Assembly (NCBI GenBank): GCA_021443045.1
Contig: JABUUT010000001.1
Span: 53,993-71,714, forward strand
DNA: 17,722 nt
Direction of reading: 5' to 3'
From: Fibrobacteraceae bacterium
Lineage (GTDB): Bacteria > Fibrobacterota > Fibrobacteria > Fibrobacterales > Fibrobacteraceae
Shown: one piece after another, positions 13,524-17,722 of the stretch
Numbering within the stretch: position 1 is the first letter of the stretch
How the letters are laid out: each line of letters opens with the position of its first letter
The notes under the pieces: model-generated
What the model was told of the DNA's origin: nothing
What the model saw: only the letters and a program-made list of their open reading frames with translations
Databases searched by the model: none
Translations under genes and position numbers: made by a program

Positions 13524-14126
13524 ATGAAAGTCCTTAAATACATACTTTTGCTGCTCCCCGCCCTTACCATGGCAGCCGAAAATGTATTTGACGAAGACCG
13601 CTTGCTAACAAATCAGGAAATTCAATATTTTAACAAACTATCCAGGGAATTGGAGCAAAAAACAGGCCTAACCCTTTCTGCAGCATTTTTTAAAACGGCC
13701 TCAGTCCAAATAATTCAAGAAAGAGCTCTAGAAAAAGACATTTTTATTGTAGTCCTTACGGACCAACGCCGCAAACAAGTCTTGGTTAGCCCCAGAGCAA
13801 AGTCTCTTTTACCCCAAACCACACTTCTGGATTTGGAACAAAAAAAAATGATTCCCGCCTTTAAAAGAGAAAAATACGGGCAGGGGCTATTATCCTTTGC
13901 GGCAAGTCTCTGCGACACCATTGCAAAACAAAAAAAAATAAAGCTAGACATAGACCTTAACACCCTACCCCAAGAACAAGGAATGCCCCTTAAAAGCTAT
14001 CTTTTCTGTTTCGTCGTTTTTTTACTACTCTTACTATGTTTCTTCAAGAATCGAAAAGATAAAATAGCCCCAAACCCCAGGGGAGGCTTTAGCGGAGGTT
14101 TCCATGAAAAAAATTTTGAATGTTGA
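13524..14126 (+). CDS. TPM-domain (TLP18.3/Psb32/MOLO-1) membrane protein
   Basis: 200 residues from ATG 13524. Signal peptide MKVLKYILLLLPALTMAAEN, then a TPM domain (about 20-140): FDEDRLLTNQEIQYFNKLSREL, IFIVVLTDQRRKQVLVSPRAKSLL and FKREKYGQGLLSFAASLCDTI are typical of the family. A membrane helix (about 158-174) and a short Gly-rich tail (RGGFSGGF) follow, the tail being a reduced form of the family's usual Gly/Ser end. TPM proteins are periplasmic or extracytoplasmic domains of poorly known function; some have phosphatase or metal-binding roles. A GTG at 13500 would add eight residues and spoil the signal peptide. The last 23 nt overlap the next gene, whose GGAGG Shine-Dalgarno lies inside the tail codons, so the pair is translationally linked. 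Confidence 0.8.
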   Translation: MKVLKYILLLLPALTMAAENVFDEDRLLTNQEIQYFNKLSRELEQKTGLTLSAAFFKTASVQIIQERALEKDIFIVVLTDQRRKQVLVSPRAKSLLPQTTLLDLEQKKMIPAFKREKYGQGLLSFAASLCDTIAKQKKIKLDIDLNTLPQEQGMPLKSYLFCFVVFLLLLLCFFKNRKDKIAPNPRGGFSGGFHEKNFEC

Positions 14127-14727
14127 TGAACTCCAAAAATCTCGATGGCCCCAAATATTTCAAGACATTTTTGAAGACAACCTTGTTTCCGCATTTACTC
14201 ATGGCGATTGCCTTATGGAAGGTTTCAGTGCCTTGCAAAACTCCTGGAACATCAGTTTTATTCTTAAAGAAGCCACACCAACATTTCTAAAAAAACTTAA
14301 AGACAAAGTGCCTGAGGCCAAACGGGAAAACATTCAATTTCTCCACTTTTTTTGTTTAGATGAAATTTCGGAATTGCAAAAAACTTTTCCTTTAGAATTT
14401 TTGCACATTTCCAAAAAAAATCTGGTTCTCTGCGGCTCCCAACCTTTTAAAGACTTTGTACCCGACCCATCAGCCCTACAACAGGAATGCCGCAGAAAAC
14501 TCCAAGGCATAGCCCTTACCCTTCGACAGAATTTTTTATACACCAAAGAAAAAAAAATAGCCTCCACGCAAGAATTGCTGCCCATTTTATACGGCCTCTA
14601 TTTTTTAAATCACGGGTCATACCCCCAAAACAACCAAACCGTTTTGGCCCCCTGCACAAAAAAATTAAATTCCATAGAAGGAGTCTTGGAACTGGTTGAT
14701 CTTTTGCTGACTAGTGATCCGCAATAA
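14104..14727 (+). CDS. Degenerate nucleotidyltransferase-like protein
   Basis: 207 residues. The layout resembles a nucleotidyltransferase-like family in which a GS-x...SDxN active-site motif is followed by a PxEFLDM...LxGxDP block and a helical CExELRGKLLRLR segment. Here the corresponding pieces are VSAFTHGDCLMEGFSALQN-SWNISFIL (28-54), FPLEFLHISKKNLVLCGSQPF (about 95-115) and QQECRRKLQGIALTLRQNFL. The Ser of GS is Asp and the first catalytic Asp of SD-x-N/D is Trp (W48), so transfer activity is unlikely. The assignment comes from remembered family patterns and is moderate. A strong GGAGG at 14094-14098 lies 5 nt before the ATG, inside the TPM gene. Confidence 0.6.
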   Translation: MKKILNVDELQKSRWPQIFQDIFEDNLVSAFTHGDCLMEGFSALQNSWNISFILKEATPTFLKKLKDKVPEAKRENIQFLHFFCLDEISELQKTFPLEFLHISKKNLVLCGSQPFKDFVPDPSALQQECRRKLQGIALTLRQNFLYTKEKKIASTQELLPILYGLYFLNHGSYPQNNQTVLAPCTKKLNSIEGVLELVDLLLTSDPQ

Positions 14728-14746
14728 GGTTAGGCGCAAAAGCCTA

Positions 14747-14820
14747 GAGGTATGAGGTAAGCAACGAAGCTGCCTTGAGGTATAGGGCAAAAGTTCACTG
14801 TTCAAAGCGACGAAGTCGCA
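14747..14820 (+). repeat. Imperfect tandem repeat with GCRACGAAGYYGC hairpins
   Basis: Copy 1 (14747-14776) begins GAGGTATGAGGTAAGCAACG; copy 2 (14777-14820) begins GAGGTATAGGGCAA and carries an inserted GTTCACTGTTCA-type segment before its core. The cores are GCAACGAAGCTGC (14761-14773) and GCGACGAAGTCGC (14807-14819); the second forms a perfect 5-bp hairpin with a GAA loop. Whether it is a genome-wide family cannot be judged from one locus. Confidence 0.45.
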
Positions 14821-14963
14821 CCCTCACTGCCGAAAGCTAAAAAAACTAAAGTTTTCTACGGGGAAGGGATTGTATTCATTTGCCTACTGTTCAGCCATAC
14901 CAGAAAGCAAGCATCCTGTCGCAGCCTTCACCTTTCACAACAAATGCTTAGTGCGAATAAAAT

Positions 14964-14981
14964 AAAAATGCTTGCATTTTT
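14964..14981 (-). terminator. Possible weak terminator of the DUF3300 gene
   Basis: AAAAATG/CATTTTT 7-bp dyad with a 4-nt loop, followed on the minus strand by ATTTTATT. The stem is AT-rich and it lies about 100 nt past the stop, so confidence is low. Confidence 0.3.
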
Positions 14982-15080
14982 ACTTTTGATCCCAGCATTT
15001 GGTACATAGTGCAATTTGCGTGAAAAATAGTGTGATAAAAGAACTTTTACCTACACGCCTAACTTTTGGGAGCTGAAAAT

Positions 15081-16160
15081 TTATCTTCCAATACGCTTGC
15101 TAGCAGCACCTCCTCTCGAAGAACCTCCCCGATTGGAAGAACCACCCCGACTGCCATTGTCCCAATCCCAAGAAGAACCAGAATTTCCATTAGAATGGGA
15201 GCCAGTTCTAGAAGATGCTTTGGAATTGGAGGGCGGAGATGGTGGAGCCCAATTGGAGGAATTGGAAGCCCGCTTAGCAAAAGGTTCGGCCTTTTGTTGT
15301 TGTGCTGGTTGTTGCGGCACAGTTTGCTGAGGTGCTGTATTTACTTGAACAGGTTGCTGAGGAACTATGCGTGTTTGTTCCTTATAAATAACCTGCTTCT
15401 TAGGAGGATTTTTGGAAGGAGCTGGTGGCGGTGGTGGATTATGCCCCCCTACCCGATGCTGCCTTGGAGGAGGAGGTTTATGCCCTCTCACATAAATAAG
15501 GCGAGGCCCCCAGTCAAAATAAGTAGTGCCCCAGCCCCAAGTGCCATACCAAGAGCCAAGCCAAACCCCATGACCATAGTAAATGTACCTAGGGCCAGAG
15601 GCTCTTACGTAATAAACCACATGAGGGTCATAAACAGGAACATAGACATATTCTGTGCGAGTAGGAACAATAACGATGTTGTCACCGGTAGTTACTTTTA
15701 CCTGCTCGTTAGAAGAAAGGTTTCCTAGTTCATAGGCCCTATTGCGCATACGCTGCACGGCATCCATCACATCATCTTTTTGAAGAGCGACAGCGTCACC
15801 AAGTTGTTCACACCAGGTTCTATAAGTGGCCATGGTTTTTAAAACCGATGGAAAAGGAATTAATGCCTGCACAGCATGGTCGTAAGGTAAATCCTCCAAC
15901 TCCATTCTCTCAGCAAGGGCCTGACCTGTTAGATTGGAATGGGCTTGAGCCCAAGCATTTGCCCCAGGTAGTTGATCGCTATATGTGGAAGCTGTAAGAA
16001 CCATAGCCAAAAGGGGGTCTGGGTAAAGGGCTATGGTTGCCACCAAAGTGTCTAACTCGTTGGAATTAAATTTTTGTTGGGCGTGGCTCAAAACAGGTAA
16101 CAAAAATAAAATTGCAACCAAAGTCATTTTTTTTATTGTAAACAAATGTTTAGCCATCAT
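15081..16160 (-). CDS. DUF3300-family exported protein
   Basis: 359 residues. Signal peptide ending SHA before Q28. The DUF3300 domain (about 30-205) shows LDTLVATIALYPDPLLAMVLTAST, the block YDHAVQALIPFPSVLKTMA, LGDAVALQKDDVMDAVQRMRNRA and a terminal VYVPVYDPHVVYY, all typical. Then come an aromatic Gly/Trp/Tyr segment (about 187-220), two Pro-rich runs (PPPP about 230-250), a Gln/Pro linker and a Ser/Gly/Arg-rich low-complexity tail ending RIGR. Function of DUF3300 is not known; an envelope location is inferred from the signal. Start ATG 16160, with AAGGA about 6 nt upstream; a second ATG follows directly. It is divergent from the CotH gene. Confidence 0.85.
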   Translation of the reverse strand: MMAKHLFTIKKMTLVAILFLLPVLSHAQQKFNSNELDTLVATIALYPDPLLAMVLTASTYSDQLPGANAWAQAHSNLTGQALAERMELEDLPYDHAVQALIPFPSVLKTMATYRTWCEQLGDAVALQKDDVMDAVQRMRNRAYELGNLSSNEQVKVTTGDNIVIVPTRTEYVYVPVYDPHVVYYVRASGPRYIYYGHGVWLGSWYGTWGWGTTYFDWGPRLIYVRGHKPPPPRQHRVGGHNPPPPPAPSKNPPKKQVIYKEQTRIVPQQPVQVNTAPQQTVPQQPAQQQKAEPFAKRASNSSNWAPPSPPSNSKASSRTGSHSNGNSGSSWDWDNGSRGGSSNRGGSSRGGAASKRIGR

Positions 16161-16185
16161 TTTTCATCCTTTTTTTTACACACTT

Positions 16186-16213
16186 TTTATACACTTTCTT
16201 TTATAAAATACAA
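16186..16213 (-). promoter_or_regulatory. Promoter TTGTAT-16-TATAAA for the DUF3300 gene
   Basis: Minus strand TTGTAT (16213-16208), 16-nt spacer, TATAAA (16191-16186). The start is predicted near 16179, giving a leader of about 20 nt that contains the AAGGA Shine-Dalgarno. This is a conventional leadered start, unlike most unit heads here. Confidence 0.45.
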
Positions 16214-16296
16214 CTTATTTGATGCTTAGAAAAGTGATTACGTTGTAAAAAAAGCCAAAAATGCTCCAAAAACAGTGTTTTAGCCAGTGTTGAGTA

Positions 16297-16314
16297 GTTG
16301 TAAACGATAACAAC
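16297..16314. promoter_or_regulatory. Inverted repeat GTTGT-N8-ACAAC in the divergent region
   Basis: GTTGT (16297-16301) and ACAAC (16310-16314) lie between the DUF3300 and CotH genes. CAGTGTT also occurs twice just upstream (16273-16279 and 16285-16291). It could be an operator, but the arms are short. Confidence 0.25.
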
Positions 16315-16385
16315 ATGGTTCCTCACCTAAAAATGAAAGTGTATCACCTTTTAATTTATTTTTAAATGCAATGGAGTTGTGTGCT

Positions 16386-17722
16386 ATGAAAAAAAATAAA
16401 ATTTTATTTATTGGAGCCCTAATTTTTGCACAATTGGGCTTCGCTCAAACTTACGATTTACCCATCATTTTCGTAGATACCAAGGGTGAGTGCCTTGGCC
16501 TTGAAAGTCAGGGAGGAAAGAACGAAAAGATTCCCGCCACCATGCGGGTACTGGACGGTTCCAGCAACCAAGTGGCAGACAGCGCCAAGGGAACCCTTTA
16601 CGACATTGGCATCAAGGTTCGCGGCCAATCTTCGGCCATGTTTCCCAAGCCCGGCTACAGCATTGAGGTTCGCGATGCCGCAGGTGAAGGCATTGACGTG
16701 AGCATGCTTGGGCTCCCCCCTTCTGACGACTGGGTTTTTCACGGCCCTTATGTAGATAAATCCATGTTGCGCAATGCCTTGGCCCATTGGCTTTTTAGGC
16801 AGGCCGGCCGCTACAGCCCACGCACCATGCATTTTGACCTTTACATCAACGGCGTGTATCGCGGCGTGTATGTGCTCATTGAAAAAATCAAACGGGGCAA
16901 ATACCGTGTGGATGTGAGCAAGCTTAAGGAAGAAGACATTGAAGGCGACGAATTGACGGGTGGCTACGTGTGGGCATTCGACAAGGCCGGCACCAACACA
17001 GGCGGGGCTGGCAGTGGCGACGTGAATGACGAAGGTTTTGCAACCTCCGACGGCTTGAACGTAATTTTGCACTACCCCAAAAAAGATAAGATTCAAAAGC
17101 AGCAGGAAGAGTACCTGAAAAAATACCTGAACGATTTGGAAGGTCTGTTTAAAAATGGCGGTAGCGGAAACGGCTACGACAAATATGTGGATATTCCCTC
17201 TGCCGTTGATTATGTCCTTCATCAAGAGTTAAGCAATAACGGCGACTCCTACTGGTGCAGTTTCTTCCTTTACAAAGATAAGGACAGCAAGGGCGGCAAA
17301 GTTTCTTTAGGCCCACCATGGGACTTTAACCTGGCCATGAGCAATGGTAGCATGATGATGGGCATGGGCGGTGGAAGCGGAAGCAGCCAATCTTGGCAGA
17401 TTGAAAACTCCAGCAAGCAGGTTGCCGACAACAACGGCGGCGGTGGCGGTATGTGGGGCGGTTTCGGTGGCTTTGGCGGAAGTTCCCTGAAGGCTCCTCG
17501 CTGGCTCACGGGTATGTGGAAAGACAACAGCTACCAGAGCGAACTTAAAAAACGCTGGGCAGAACTTCGCAGTGGAGTGTGGCACACAAAGACCATGGAT
17601 AAATATTTGGACTCCATGAAAGTTTACCTGAAGAACGCAGCCGACAGGAACTTCAAGCGTTGGCCAAACCTTGGCAAATCCAGCGGCCAGTACGATGATG
17701 ACCCAGAGCCAATGAAATTCTG
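16386..17722 (+). CDS. CotH-family secreted protein, partial (C-terminus beyond window)
   Basis: Read by hand from ATG 16386: 445 codons open to the window edge. Signal peptide MKKNKILFIGALIFAQLGFAQ. CotH signatures in order: IKVRGQSSAMFPKPGYSIEV (the RGxSS...PKxxY motif, about 77-96), DDWVFHGPYVDKSMLRNALA (about 113-132), INGVYRGVYVLIEKIK (about 155-170), TGGYVWAFDK, and GPPWDFNLAMSN (about 309-320). CotH proteins are atypical protein kinases in Bacillus spores; in Gram-negative fibre degraders they occur as exported proteins of unclear role. Straight after the WDFN motif comes a Gly/Met/Ser-rich insertion (about 320-365: MMMGMGGGSGSS, GGGGGMWGGFGGFGG) not expected in the family core. The gene is visibly richer in G+C than its neighbours. 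GGAG at 16373-16376 is 9 nt from the ATG. Confidence 0.88.
   Translation, partial: MKKNKILFIGALIFAQLGFAQTYDLPIIFVDTKGECLGLESQGGKNEKIPATMRVLDGSSNQVADSAKGTLYDIGIKVRGQSSAMFPKPGYSIEVRDAAGEGIDVSMLGLPPSDDWVFHGPYVDKSMLRNALAHWLFRQAGRYSPRTMHFDLYINGVYRGVYVLIEKIKRGKYRVDVSKLKEEDIEGDELTGGYVWAFDKAGTNTGGAGSGDVNDEGFATSDGLNVILHYPKKDKIQKQQEEYLKKYLNDLEGLFKNGGSGNGYDKYVDIPSAVDYVLHQELSNNGDSYWCSFFLYKDKDSKGGKVSLGPPWDFNLAMSNGSMMMGMGGGSGSSQSWQIENSSKQVADNNGGGGGMWGGFGGFGGSSLKAPRWLTGMWKDNSYQSELKKRWAELRSGVWHTKTMDKYLDSMKVYLKNAADRNFKRWPNLGKSSGQYDDDPEPMKF

Larger units (their letters stand above)
14728..15080. other. 353-nt non-coding convergent region
   Basis: Lies between two convergent genes. No ORF here resembles a protein. 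It holds an imperfect 30-nt-period repeat with small hairpins (14747-14820), a GTTCACT-type tandem (14793-14804), an AAAACT/AGTTTT dyad (14842-14855), an inverted pair CAAATGCT/AGCATTTG (14941-14948 and 14994-15001), and a weak terminator-like dyad (14964-14981). It reads as decayed repeat-rich spacer. Confidence 0.6.

Noticed and set aside
15066..15728. 220-residue plus-strand open frame rich in Arg/Ser
   Set aside because: Antisense to the low-complexity tail of the DUF3300 gene; composition is a by-product of its repeats.
16458..17225. 255-residue minus-strand open frame
   Set aside because: Lies wholly antisense to the CotH gene, whose protein has family motifs across this stretch; a shadow of its biased codons.
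1..17722. CRISPR array, insertion sequence, prophage or toxin-antitoxin locus
   Set aside because: No regularly spaced direct repeats, transposase or integrase motifs, or small paired toxin-antitoxin genes were seen.

Overview
The window looks like chromosomal DNA of a Gram-negative member of Fibrobacterota, most likely Fibrobacter or a close relative. The pointers are a TIGR02147/DUF4423 regulator (a paralogous family expanded in Fibrobacter), secreted proteins and lipoproteins with Ser-rich linkers, a PEGA protein, a CotH-family secreted protein, lipid A and lipoprotein-maturation enzymes (so an outer membrane), and AT-rich intergenic DNA. Genus assignment is by recognition of families, not by a search. 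I see no phage, transposase, CRISPR or rRNA.

Layout. 1-3954 (minus strand): an NSUN4-like RNA m5C methyltransferase, a PEGA-domain exported protein, a probable outer-membrane beta-barrel protein, and a Ser-linker lipoprotein cut by the window edge. 4018-4088 (minus): tRNA-Gln(CTG) with its own promoter and terminator. 4144-6392 (minus): a TIGR02147 regulator translationally coupled to a large lipoprotein. 6393-6613: a regulatory island with palindromes, GAACAC repeats and an orphan plus-strand terminator. 6614-8774 (plus): a membrane-anchored alpha/beta-hydrolase-like protein lacking its nucleophile, a four-repeat AbrB-like protein with a Lys/Ala tail, and a small membrane protein. 8779-9510 (minus): LpxH-like lipid A enzyme, divergent from a plus-strand operon (9578-12773) of lipoprotein, rsmI and an extended lnt. 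12770-13411 (minus): a second alpha/beta-hydrolase-like protein with Ser to Gly at the nucleophile. 13524-14727 (plus): TPM-domain protein overlapping a degenerate nucleotidyltransferase-like gene. 14728-15080: non-coding, with degenerate repeats. 15081-16160 (minus): DUF3300 protein. 16386 to the right edge (plus): CotH-family protein.

How it fits together. Most of the window serves the cell envelope: LpxH (lipid A), Lnt (lipoprotein N-acylation), three lipoproteins, an outer-membrane barrel, a PEGA protein and secreted proteins. rRNA or RNA modification (rsmI, NSUN-like) and tRNA-Gln are the housekeeping remainder.

The most striking observation concerns gene starts. Genes that begin a transcription unit mostly lack a Shine-Dalgarno sequence and instead carry a -10-like TAnnTT hexamer, in seven cases exactly 7 nt before the ATG (three are TATCTT). 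Most genes inside operons, by contrast, have a clear GGAG/GAGG. Four promoters share the decamer TTGCTAnnTT. This is the signature expected of leaderless mRNAs driven by an extended -10 promoter, and it also decides several start codons. In three places a hairpin terminator abuts such a promoter.
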